Assembly: GCA_900770945.1 (NCBI GenBank)
Contig: CAAGME010000040.1
Span: 23,122-87,121 of the forward strand
Direction: 5' to 3'
DNA: 64,000 nucleotides
DNA from: Clostridia bacterium
Lineage (GTDB): Bacteria > Bacillota > Clostridia > Christensenellales > Borkfalkiaceae
The position numbers and the translations under genes are program-made. Positions 52,562 to 60,391 of this stretch are shown one piece after another; the stretch's first letter is position 1; every line of letters begins with the position of its first letter. The notes below the pieces were generated by a model. The model had not been told where the DNA came from. It worked only from the letters and a program-made list of their open reading frames with translations, and ran no database searches.

Positions 52562-53482
52562 ATGGGTAAAATCGCATTTTTGTTTTCCGGACAGGGCGCG
52601 CAGACCGTCGGAATGTGCAAGGATTTTTACGATGATAACGTAACGGCGAAAAATCTTTTCGATTCGGGTGAAAAAATCAAACCGGGAGTAAAAGATATTT
52701 GCTTTGCTTCCGATATGCAAACGCTGACCAAGACCGAAAACGCGCAACCGTGTCTTTACTTAACCGACCTTGCAATCGCTAAAATTTTGGCGGATAACGG
52801 AATAAAAGCCGACGCGGTTGCCGGGTTTTCGCTCGGAGAAATCCCCGCGCTCGCTTTCGCAAAAGTTTTCTCGGAAGAGGACGGGTTTAAGTTCGTGTGT
52901 CTAAGAGGCGAAGCCATGAAAGAGGCTAACGAACGCCACCCGGGCGGCATGGTCGCCGCATTGAAGCTTTCGCCCGAAACGGTCGAAAAAGTAGCTTCAG
53001 AGTTTAAAGAAATTTACCCCGTAAACTACAATTGCCCCGGGCAGGTTTCGTGCGCCGGTTCATTCGACGAACTCGACGTTTTTGTGGACGCTATAAAAAA
53101 AGAGGGCGGCAGAGCCGTCAAGCTTGCCGTAAGCGGCGCGTTCCATTCCCCGTATATGGAAGAAGCTTCTTTAATTCTTAAAAAAGCTCTCGAATCAATT
53201 CCCGTTCATGCGGCGAAAATCCCCGTATATTCGGATAGGAGCGGCGAGGTTTATCCCGAAACGGAAGAGGGAATAAAGGAAGCTTTGTCTATGCAGGTTT
53301 GCTCGCCCGTTCGTTGGCAAAAAATACTCGAAAACATGTACGCGGAAGGATTCGATACCTTTATCGAAGTGGGCGTCGGCGCAACGCTTAAAGGTTTTGT
53401 ATCGAGAACTCTGCCCGAAGCAAAGGCTTACGCCGTGACGGATAAGGCTTCGCTTAACGCGCTTTTAGAAACCTTAAAGTAA
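52562..53482 (+). CDS. fabD: Malonyl-CoA:ACP transacylase
   Basis: 306 residues: FSGQGAQ oxyanion loop and nucleophilic Ser in GFSLGE (usually GHSLGE, so the preceding His is Phe), plus the catalytic His in GAFHSPYM. It moves malonyl groups from CoA to ACP. Confidence 0.95.
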   Translation: MGKIAFLFSGQGAQTVGMCKDFYDDNVTAKNLFDSGEKIKPGVKDICFASDMQTLTKTENAQPCLYLTDLAIAKILADNGIKADAVAGFSLGEIPALAFAKVFSEEDGFKFVCLRGEAMKEANERHPGGMVAALKLSPETVEKVASEFKEIYPVNYNCPGQVSCAGSFDELDVFVDAIKKEGGRAVKLAVSGAFHSPYMEEASLILKKALESIPVHAAKIPVYSDRSGEVYPETEEGIKEALSMQVCSPVRWQKILENMYAEGFDTFIEVGVGATLKGFVSRTLPEAKAYAVTDKASLNALLETLK

Positions 53483-53495
53483 GGAATTATTTATT

Positions 53496-54302
53496 ATGGA
53501 AAAGAAAATAAGGCTTGAAGAAATGCTCGAATCCGCCGATACCTGCGTTTGCCAGAAATGCAAGGCGGTAATCGCGGAAAAGAGCTTGGCGGAAAACTTT
53601 TATACATGCCCCGCGTGCGGCGCGTACAATCGTATTCCCGCAAGAATAAGGATAGATTACGTCGTTGACGAGGGGAGTTTTACCGAGATGTTCGGCGGCA
53701 GAATAGCCGTGGACCCGATAAGCTTCCCGGACTATAAAGAAAAGTTTGCTTCCGCAGAAAAAAAGAGCGGAGAAAACGAAGGCGTTATCTGCGGAGTAGC
53801 TAAAATAAACGGCATAAAAACTTGTATTTTTTCGATGAACCCGGAATTCATGATGGGCGCGATGGGTACCGTTTTGGGTGATAGGGTGACTTCGATTTTC
53901 GAATACGCCACGGCGGAAAATTTGCCCGTTATCGGCTTTACGGTTTCCGGCGGCGCGAGAATGCAGGAGGGCGTTTTATCGCTAATGCAAATGGCTAAGG
54001 TTTCCGCCGCCGTCAAAAAACACTCGGACGCGGGTCTTTTGTACGTCGTTATGGCAACCGACCCGACGATGGGCGGCATAACCGCAAGTTTTGCCATGCT
54101 CGGCGATATCATACTCTCCGAGCCGGGCGCGAACATCGGTTTTGCCGGCAAGCGCGTCGTGGAACAGGTAACGCGGGAAACTTTGCCCGACTTTTTCCAG
54201 AGCGCGGAATTTCAGCTTAAAAACGGCTTTTTGGACGATATCGTCGAAAGAAAAGACCTTAAAGGCTACTTAGGTAAGCTCCTCGAGCTTCATGAAAGAT
54301 AA
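53496..54302 (+). CDS. accD: Acetyl-CoA carboxylase carboxyltransferase beta subunit
   Basis: 268 residues. The N-terminal zinc ribbon CQKC...CPAC and the crotonase-like core with GARMQEG are diagnostic of AccD. With AccA it forms malonyl-CoA from carboxybiotin. accB and accC are not in the window. Confidence 0.95.
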   Translation: MEKKIRLEEMLESADTCVCQKCKAVIAEKSLAENFYTCPACGAYNRIPARIRIDYVVDEGSFTEMFGGRIAVDPISFPDYKEKFASAEKKSGENEGVICGVAKINGIKTCIFSMNPEFMMGAMGTVLGDRVTSIFEYATAENLPVIGFTVSGGARMQEGVLSLMQMAKVSAAVKKHSDAGLLYVVMATDPTMGGITASFAMLGDIILSEPGANIGFAGKRVVEQVTRETLPDFFQSAEFQLKNGFLDDIVERKDLKGYLGKLLELHER

Positions 54303-54314
54303 GGAGAACGACCA

Positions 54315-55199
54315 ATGGAAAACGTTAAAAACGAAAGCGTTTACGAGCGCATCTGCCGCACGAGAAAAAACGGCAGACCGACGACGATTGACTACGTTAA
54401 CGCGCTTATAGACGGGTTTATTGAATTTCACGGCGACAGATATTTTGCCGACGACCACGCGATAATCGGCGGCATAGGCTATCTTTCGGGAAAGCCCGTA
54501 ACGGTTATCGGAATAGAAAAGGGCAGGAATTTGCAAGAAAGACTTGACAGAAAGTTCGGCTCGCCTTTGCCGGAGGGGTATAGAAAGGCTTTGCGGCTTT
54601 TAAAGCAAGCCGAAAAGTTCAACCGCCCCGCGATACTCTTTGTGGACACGCAAGGCGCAAACTGCGGCAAGGAAGCGGAAGAACGCGGAATAGGCGAAGC
54701 CATTGCCCGCAACCTTTACGAGATGTCGGCTTTAAAGACGCCTATGATTTCGATAGTTATAGGCGAAGGCGGTTCGGGCGGCGCGCTTGCGCTTGCCGTT
54801 GCCGATAGGGTCTGGATGCTTGAAAACGCTTACTATTCCGTCATCACGCCGGAATCTTGCGCGAGTATACTTTTTAAGGACCCGCAAAGAGCGGACGAGG
54901 CTGCCGAACATTTACGGCTTACCGCGCACGACTTGTATTCTTTCGGCGTAGTAGAAAAGATAATCGAAGAGCCGGACGATTTTACGGAGGAAGAAGAACG
55001 CGTTTTGTTTATGCAAAAATTAAAACGCGACCTCGAAAAGGAATTGCATAAGCTCAAAAAGCTTTCGACAAAAGATTTGCTCGCCGCGCGTTACGAAAAG
55101 TACCGCAAAATCGGCAGATACGAGCAGTATTCTTCGCAACTTCCCAAAGAAAAGGAAAAAAGACTTTTCAAACTGTTAAAGAATAGACGCGGCGTATGA
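54315..55199 (+). CDS. accA: Acetyl-CoA carboxylase carboxyltransferase alpha subunit
   Basis: 294 residues, with HGDRYFADDHAIIGGIGYL, the GEGGSGGALAL loop and SVITPESCASIL of the AccA family. It pairs with AccD. GGAG lies before the ATG, and the stop overlaps the next gene by 4 bp. Confidence 0.95.
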   Translation: MENVKNESVYERICRTRKNGRPTTIDYVNALIDGFIEFHGDRYFADDHAIIGGIGYLSGKPVTVIGIEKGRNLQERLDRKFGSPLPEGYRKALRLLKQAEKFNRPAILFVDTQGANCGKEAEERGIGEAIARNLYEMSALKTPMISIVIGEGGSGGALALAVADRVWMLENAYYSVITPESCASILFKDPQRADEAAEHLRLTAHDLYSFGVVEKIIEEPDDFTEEEERVLFMQKLKRDLEKELHKLKKLSTKDLLAARYEKYRKIGRYEQYSSQLPKEKEKRLFKLLKNRRGV

Positions 55200-55924
55200 A
55201 AGTTTTACTGTTGAACGGCAGCCCCAAAAAGCAAAAAAGCTGTACGTTTTTGATAGCGGAAAGTTTTCTTTGCGGCATAAAAAAGGCTTTTCCCAATGCT
55301 CGGACGGAAGTTGTCCATATTTCCGATTTGAACGTAAAACCGTGCCTCGGCTGTCTTTCGTGCTGGGGCAGGACGGAGGGGGAATGCGTAATAAAAAACG
55401 ACGATATTCCGCTTATCAAGCAAAAAATACTCGATTCGGATATAGTTGTAGAGGCTTTCCCGCTCTATTTTTTCGGCATGCCGGGTTCCGTGAAAGTTTT
55501 CACCGACAGAATGCTTTCTATGATGAAAACTTACGAAGGGCAACGCCCGCCCGAAAACGGCGTGAGCTATCACGGCATAAGGGATAAAGGCAACGTGAAA
55601 AAATTCGCGGTGCTTTCCTCGTGCGCGTACACGGACGGGGACACGATTTTCGAGCCGCTCAAAAAGCAGTTCGACTATATTTGCGGCGAAAAGGGCTACA
55701 CTTTTTTATACGCTCCGCAACTTAAAACTCTCGTCGAACTCGGCGCGTCGGCTCGCCTTACAAGGTACCTTCAAAAATTTGAGTCGGCGGGTGAAAAATT
55801 CGCGCTCGGCACGCTTACCGAGGAGAACGTTTTAAAAACGGTAAAGCCGCCGTTTTCCGACGCGGTTTACGCTCAGCTTTTATCTAACTTTTGGACGGAA
55901 GAACGCTCGCACAATAAAAAATAA
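55196..55924 (+). CDS. Flavodoxin-fold NAD(P)H-dependent FMN reductase
   Basis: 242 residues. The start MKVLLLNGSPKKQKSCT is the FMN phosphate-binding loop, and CLGCLSCWGRTEGEC is the Cys-rich segment found in iron-sulfur flavoproteins and related oxidoreductases. It is coupled to accA as the last gene of the fatty-acid operon. A role as an electron donor there is only a guess; it could be an unrelated quinone or nitro reductase. Confidence 0.8.
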   Translation: MKVLLLNGSPKKQKSCTFLIAESFLCGIKKAFPNARTEVVHISDLNVKPCLGCLSCWGRTEGECVIKNDDIPLIKQKILDSDIVVEAFPLYFFGMPGSVKVFTDRMLSMMKTYEGQRPPENGVSYHGIRDKGNVKKFAVLSSCAYTDGDTIFEPLKKQFDYICGEKGYTFLYAPQLKTLVELGASARLTRYLQKFESAGEKFALGTLTEENVLKTVKPPFSDAVYAQLLSNFWTEERSHNKK

Positions 55925-55953
55925 GACAGTGATAAACAAGATAGGATAGTCAC

Positions 55954-56002
55954 AAAAAAAGGCTTTCGCTCGGCAGAGTTTTGCTTTGCGGAAGCCTTTT
56001 TT
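55954..56002 (+). terminator. Terminator of the fatty-acid operon
   Basis: 15-bp stem AAAAAAGGCTTTCGC / GCGGAAGCCTTTTTT (one G-T pair) with an 18-base loop; the T-run forms the 3' strand. Confidence 0.9.
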
Positions 56003-56019
56003 GCTTAGCAAAATTTATG

Positions 56020-56043
56020 AAAAGTCGTGCTATAAGCCCGTTA
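56020..56043 (-). repeat. Dispersed 24-bp motif, copy 7 (reverse)
   Basis: Minus strand: TAACGGGCTTATAG, CACG, then ACTTTT. It lies just after the fatty-acid operon terminator. Confidence 0.6.
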
Positions 56044-56144
56044 TCGGGGTTTTTAAAGTTAAAAGTTGAAAATTGAAAGTTAAAAATCGAGGATATGCGT
56101 ACAATATTAAAAAACGGGGAGTAAAAATTTTTTCTCAAAAACTA

Positions 56145-56173
56145 TTGACAGAAGCGATATAAAGTGTTATCTT
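56145..56173 (+). promoter_or_regulatory. Promoter of the LytTR two-component operon
   Basis: TTGACA, 17-base spacer, TATCTT; 123 bases of leader follow. Confidence 0.75.
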
Positions 56174-56175
56174 AA

Positions 56176-56295
56176 AAAAGGCAATTCTCGCTCAGAAGAA
56201 CTTGAGCGAAAGAGGAGCCGTTTTCTTGCGAAAACGGCGGGACGAAGCGACCGAAAAGGTCGCTTCGCAAAAAAACTTAAACGAGGGAACAGACG
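56176..56295 (+). other. Leader with three perfect hairpins
   Basis: TCGCTCA/TGAGCGA (56188-56209), GCCGTTTTC-TTGC-GAAAACGGC (56217-56238) and CGAAGCGACC-GAAAA-GGTCGCTTCG (56243-56267) follow one another with gaps of 4-8 bases. None ends in a T-run. They form a structured 5' UTR, candidate regulatory RNA, before the response-regulator gene. Confidence 0.7.
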
Positions 56296-57015
56296 ATGAA
56301 AAAGTTTAATCTGTGCATTGTGGAAGATTGCGAAAGCGACGCAAAAAAGTTGATTGCGGCAATAAAAAGATACGAAAGCCTGCACAAAGACTATTATTAC
56401 GAAATCAAAACTTTTTCGAGCGCGGTAAACTTTCTCGATAAGTACACGCCGTGCGACGTAGTGTTTATGGATATCGAAATGCCCGCGATGGACGGAATGA
56501 ACGCTTGCAAAAGCTTGCGTGAAACGGATAAAAACGTCGCTATTATTTTCGTGACGAACATGGCGCAGTACGCGATAGACGGGTATTCCGTTAACGCTTT
56601 CGATTTTGTCGTCAAGCCGTTCAATTACAACTCTTTTTCGATAAGATTCGACAGATTGATGGATAATCTTATGAGTAAAAAAGGCAAGCTCATGGAGATA
56701 AAAGTCAACAACACTACGTTCAACCTTGAACTTGCCGACGTAAAATACGTCGATATATACAACTATCGGCTTATTTATCACACGCTCGACAAGGACATAG
56801 AAGTCACGACGAAAAGTTTGCAGGAAGTAGAGCCGTACCTTATCAAGAACGGGTTTTTCAAATGTTCGCGTTCGCTCATCGTCAACTTGCGGCACGTAAA
56901 GGAAGTGGAAGACTTAGAAATAACCGTCGGCGGTGACAAGCTTATTCTCGCAAGAAGGCGAAAAAAAGAATTTATGCAAGCCTTGACGGAGTTTTACGGC
57001 AACTTCGATATGTAA
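56296..57015 (+). CDS. LytTR-family response regulator
   Basis: 239 residues: receiver domain with phospho-Asp in VVFMDIEMP and VKPF Lys, then a LytTR DNA-binding domain (VKYVDIYNYRLIYHT...FFKCSRSLIVNLRHV). LytTR regulators bind two 9-bp boxes 21 bp apart; such a pair occurs at 58563-58594. The partner kinase follows after 141 bases. AgrA-like overall, but no agrB/agrD genes are near. Confidence 0.92.
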   Translation: MKKFNLCIVEDCESDAKKLIAAIKRYESLHKDYYYEIKTFSSAVNFLDKYTPCDVVFMDIEMPAMDGMNACKSLRETDKNVAIIFVTNMAQYAIDGYSVNAFDFVVKPFNYNSFSIRFDRLMDNLMSKKGKLMEIKVNNTTFNLELADVKYVDIYNYRLIYHTLDKDIEVTTKSLQEVEPYLIKNGFFKCSRSLIVNLRHVKEVEDLEITVGGDKLILARRRKKEFMQALTEFYGNFDM

Positions 57016-57156
57016 AAAAACGGCAACGGCGCAAAATCCGCCCGAAAGCAAAAGCCGCCTAAAAGTTAAAAACCGCCCGAAAACAAAAGCAACCAAGAAC
57101 CGATATGAACCCAAAAGTCAGACGCTTTATGAGGCGCATATCAAACGAGGAATAAA

Positions 57157-58518
57157 ATGTCGCAGATGTTTTTCTTTCGCCCGATATTCGTAATCGAGCT
57201 TATTATTGCGGAAATACTTTTCGCAAAAGATTTTGAACGCAGAAAACTTTTTTGGTTGAGAGCCGCGCTTTCCGTTATAGGTTGCATCGCTCTCTCCTTT
57301 CTCGCACCGCCGAAAGCCGAGAACTTTTTCGTTCACTTTTTCACGTTCACGTTTTTGTTTGCGTTGACCCTTGCGGCGGGCGTAATTTGCTTCGACGCGC
57401 CTTTTAAGAGCATACTTTTGTGCGCCGTTGCGGGCTATACCGTTCAGCACATCGCGTCTGAAGCGTACGAAATGTTCAACGTCACAATGGAAACGACCGT
57501 CAACGTTTCGCTTGACTTTTACGATTCGAACGAAATAACGACCATCTCGGCGGAAAACTATTATTTTTTGATAGTGTACATTTTTTTGTACACGCTCGTG
57601 TACTCTCTCAACGGGGTTTTCTTTGCCCCGACCGTGCGCAAAGCCGGCGCGAACGAAATGGGCGACGCCGTGACGATGGCTCTTTCGGCGTTGATACTGC
57701 TAATTGACCTTGTGGTAAGTTCCGTCGTAACGTTCGTTGTCCCGACGCGCGTCCTCGCTTCGGTTTTCCCGAAAGACAAAACGATAGTTTTCGTTGTCGA
57801 AATGTTGCTGCACTTCTACAACTTTTTGTGCTGTATACTCGTAATAGTTCTTTTGGTGGAAGTGCCGCGGCGTTCGGGCGCGGAATCGGAGCTTAAAGTA
57901 GTGAAAAAAATGCGCATGCGCGAAAAGGACCAATACGCGCTAATGAAAGAAAACATCGAAGTCATTAACGTCAAATGCCACGACTTAAAGCATAAAATGT
58001 ACGCGGTGTTCAACGAAAAGGGGTTTGCCGACGAGGAAAAGGAAGAAATCAAAAAAGCCATAGACATTTACGACTCCGCTTATCGTACGCCGAGCGAAGC
58101 CCTGAACGTAGTTCTTACCGAAAAAAGCCTTGTTTGCAAGTCGAAAGGCATAGACCTATCCTGCATACTCGACGCGACCAAGCTCGATTTTATGCCCGAT
58201 TACGAAGTGTATTCGCTGTTCGGCAATCTTTTGGACAACGCGATTGAAGCGACCGCGAGCTTAAAGGCGAGCGAACGCTCGATAGGCTTAAAAATAACTG
58301 CCAACGGCAAGCTGGTAATAATAAAAATCTTCAACAACTTTGCGGGCGAAGCGGACTTTAAGGACGGCTTGCCCGTCACCACTAAAAACGACAAGGCTTT
58401 TCACGGCTACGGCTTGAAAAGCGTAAAACACACGGTAGAAAAGTACGGCGGGTCTATGGACATAAAAACCGACAAGCAGGTTTTCACCTTAACCATTCTC
58501 TTTCCGTCCGCAAAATAA
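57157..58518 (+). CDS. GHKL-type sensor histidine kinase (AgrC-like)
   Basis: 453 residues: about six membrane helices (residues 5-250), then a short dimerisation region with KCHDLKHKM (phospho-His) and a GHKL ATPase with LLDNAIEA and GYGLKSVKHTVEKYGG. Kinases of this shape often sense peptides, but the signal here is unknown. GAGG lies before the ATG. Confidence 0.9.
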   Translation: MSQMFFFRPIFVIELIIAEILFAKDFERRKLFWLRAALSVIGCIALSFLAPPKAENFFVHFFTFTFLFALTLAAGVICFDAPFKSILLCAVAGYTVQHIASEAYEMFNVTMETTVNVSLDFYDSNEITTISAENYYFLIVYIFLYTLVYSLNGVFFAPTVRKAGANEMGDAVTMALSALILLIDLVVSSVVTFVVPTRVLASVFPKDKTIVFVVEMLLHFYNFLCCILVIVLLVEVPRRSGAESELKVVKKMRMREKDQYALMKENIEVINVKCHDLKHKMYAVFNEKGFADEEKEEIKKAIDIYDSAYRTPSEALNVVLTEKSLVCKSKGIDLSCILDATKLDFMPDYEVYSLFGNLLDNAIEATASLKASERSIGLKITANGKLVIIKIFNNFAGEADFKDGLPVTTKNDKAFHGYGLKSVKHTVEKYGGSMDIKTDKQVFTLTILFPSAK

Positions 58519-58562
58519 GCGCGAAAGCAGACTTTAAGATTGCTTTAAACCCGCTTGCAAAG

Positions 58563-58613
58563 CCGTTCACAAGCAAAATTCGACCGTTCACAAGGAAAGT
58601 ATTGTGCTACTTT
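58563..58613 (+). promoter_or_regulatory. Probable LytTR operator and activated promoter
   Basis: CCGTTCACAAG occurs at 58563 and again at 58584, exactly 21 bp apart, the spacing of LytTR direct-repeat sites. The second copy sits 17 bases before an extended -10 (TG-C-TACTTT, 58605-58613), in place of a -35. This fits an activator-dependent promoter for the downstream lipoprotein and GH3 genes. Confidence 0.55.
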
Positions 58614-58620
58614 CCTTTTT
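58592..58620 (+). terminator. Terminator after the histidine kinase
   Basis: Perfect 10-bp stem AAGGAAAGTA / TACTTTCCTT with a 6-base loop and T-run. It overlaps the proposed -10 of the LytTR promoter. Confidence 0.8.
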
Positions 58621-58719
58621 TTTGTTATTATTTTTTCGACCAAAAAAACGGTTTATCTTCCGATGGGCGTATCACGCCCGCCGCCAAAAGCGGAGCGGAA
58701 GAAAAGGAGCTAAAAAAAG

Positions 58720-60375
58720 ATGAAAGCATTAACAAAGCGGATAATTTGCTTTATTATCGCGATAGCGTCGCTTACGTGCCTTGCCTTATCGGGCTGCGGA
58801 AAAACCGAAGCACACGTTTGCGAAAGCAAATGCCCTAAGTGCGGATATTGCCTCAACAAGGATTGCAAAGAACCCGCATGCGAATTGAAATGCCCCGGGC
58901 ATAAAGAGGATAAAGCTACGATAAAAAGCGTGGAAATAACCGTTTCCCCGAAAACAAGCTACTACCCCGGCGAAGTATTCGATATAACGGGGCTTGTCGC
59001 GACGGCAAAATTATCTAACGGGAAGAAAAAAACCTTTTTCGATTCCGAGTTTACGACGTGGACAAAAAAAGGCGAACAACTTAGCAAAGACGACAAAAAA
59101 ATCACCGTAAGCGTCCCCGGTTACGACTACACTTTCGATATAGAAATAACCGTAGCCTTGCCGACCGACTTAACGATGACGATTGACTCCTCTGCCTTAA
59201 AAGAGCGTTACACTACCGAAGAAACGATAGACTTCACCGTTATAACGGTAAGGGTTGCGACGGAAGGTTACACGAGCATATTAAAAGCCGATGAATGGAA
59301 GCTCAAAAAAGGAGAGACGGAAATTACCGACAAATCCGCCGTTAATGCAAAAGACCTCGGCGCGGGCGAAGTTACCCTTACCGTAGAATACTTGCCGGAC
59401 GTTAAAAAAGACATAGTGTTGACGGTTGTCGAAGCGGACAAAATAATCTCGCCGTCGTTCATCGAAGCGGAAGATTGCGTTTATAAGCTTTCGGGCGTCG
59501 ATAATGCAAGCGAATCGTCTCTTCTCGGCACGGAAACGAATACGCCTTACACCCAAAAGGAAAACACGTCAATAGCGCAGATAGTCAAAGACGGAGTTAT
59601 ATCGGACGGACAAAGGATATCCAACGGCACGAGCGGTAAGGGCGCGGTTTCTTCTCTTAACGGAAATCAAGCCGGAAAAACGGTATACTTCAAGTTTACC
59701 GTCAAAGTTCCCCAAGCGGGCAATTACAAAATAAAAGCGAGAGCAGCCGGCACAGGCAGCGGGGGCGTTCGCAATTTGTTTGCGATCAACGTTAACGGGG
59801 CGAAAGGAACAGACGGAAAGTTTGCTTTTACGCTTAACAATAAGGAACAATTTCTCGTAGCGGGCAATCAATTGCTCAGCTACTGCGACAAAGCTTCCCT
59901 TAATTTGAAAGAAGGTCAAGCATTTACGAGCTGGTACAACATGTTCTTCTGGGGTATGCTCGATATCGGGACAGTCGAACTCACAAAGGGCGAAAACGTT
60001 ATCCGCATTTACCTGCCGAAAGGGTTTTACGGTAACATCGACTATTTTGAAGTGGTTGAGAACGACGAAGCCGAAAGCGCGAAGATTTTAAGCACTCGCA
60101 CCGGCTCAAGGGTTGACTTGTCTAAAAACGCTTTGTATCTCAATAAGGGTGAAAAGCTCACCGATTTGGTTTTAACTCCCGAGCTTCACCCCGAAAAATA
60201 CACGCTTTTATATATTCGTCTTTCTTCCGGCAAGGAAGTACCCGTAACAGAAAGGATGCTTGACGGTAAAGTCGATTACAATAAAACGGGTGAACAAACG
60301 GTAACCGTAACCGACCCCGTAAGCGGAGAGCAGGCTTCGTTTAAGCTTATTATCGAGGAAATGAAAGAAGATTAA
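58720..60375 (+). CDS. Cys-rich carbohydrate-binding lipoprotein with Ig-like domains
   Basis: 551 residues. Lipobox LALSGC (Cys26) is followed by a Cys cluster (HVCESKCPKCGYCLNKDC and three more Cys to about residue 65), then Ig-like beta domains (about 70-245 and 480-551) and between them a module starting FIEAEDCVYKL that looks like a CBM6/35-type sugar-binding domain (about 248-450). It should sit on the cell surface and bind polysaccharide for the GH3 enzyme encoded 16 bases downstream. AAGGAG precedes the ATG. Confidence 0.8.
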   Translation: MKALTKRIICFIIAIASLTCLALSGCGKTEAHVCESKCPKCGYCLNKDCKEPACELKCPGHKEDKATIKSVEITVSPKTSYYPGEVFDITGLVATAKLSNGKKKTFFDSEFTTWTKKGEQLSKDDKKITVSVPGYDYTFDIEITVALPTDLTMTIDSSALKERYTTEETIDFTVITVRVATEGYTSILKADEWKLKKGETEITDKSAVNAKDLGAGEVTLTVEYLPDVKKDIVLTVVEADKIISPSFIEAEDCVYKLSGVDNASESSLLGTETNTPYTQKENTSIAQIVKDGVISDGQRISNGTSGKGAVSSLNGNQAGKTVYFKFTVKVPQAGNYKIKARAAGTGSGGVRNLFAINVNGAKGTDGKFAFTLNNKEQFLVAGNQLLSYCDKASLNLKEGQAFTSWYNMFFWGMLDIGTVELTKGENVIRIYLPKGFYGNIDYFEVVENDEAESAKILSTRTGSRVDLSKNALYLNKGEKLTDLVLTPELHPEKYTLLYIRLSSGKEVPVTERMLDGKVDYNKTGEQTVTVTDPVSGEQASFKLIIEEMKED

Positions 60376-60391
60376 GCTAAGAGAGGATAAT

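Larger units (their letters stand above)
55925..56144 (+). other. Gap after the fatty-acid operon
   Basis: Holds the operon terminator, copy 7 of the dispersed motif, and an AAAGTTGAAAATTGAAAG-like satellite (56054-56088). No gene is seen. Confidence 0.6.

Noticed and set aside
57105..57155. 16-codon frame before the GHKL kinase as a possible signal peptide (AgrD-like) gene
   Set aside because: No ribosome site, no AgrD-like Cys or Pro pattern and no agrB nearby; the peptide is basic and looks like chance.
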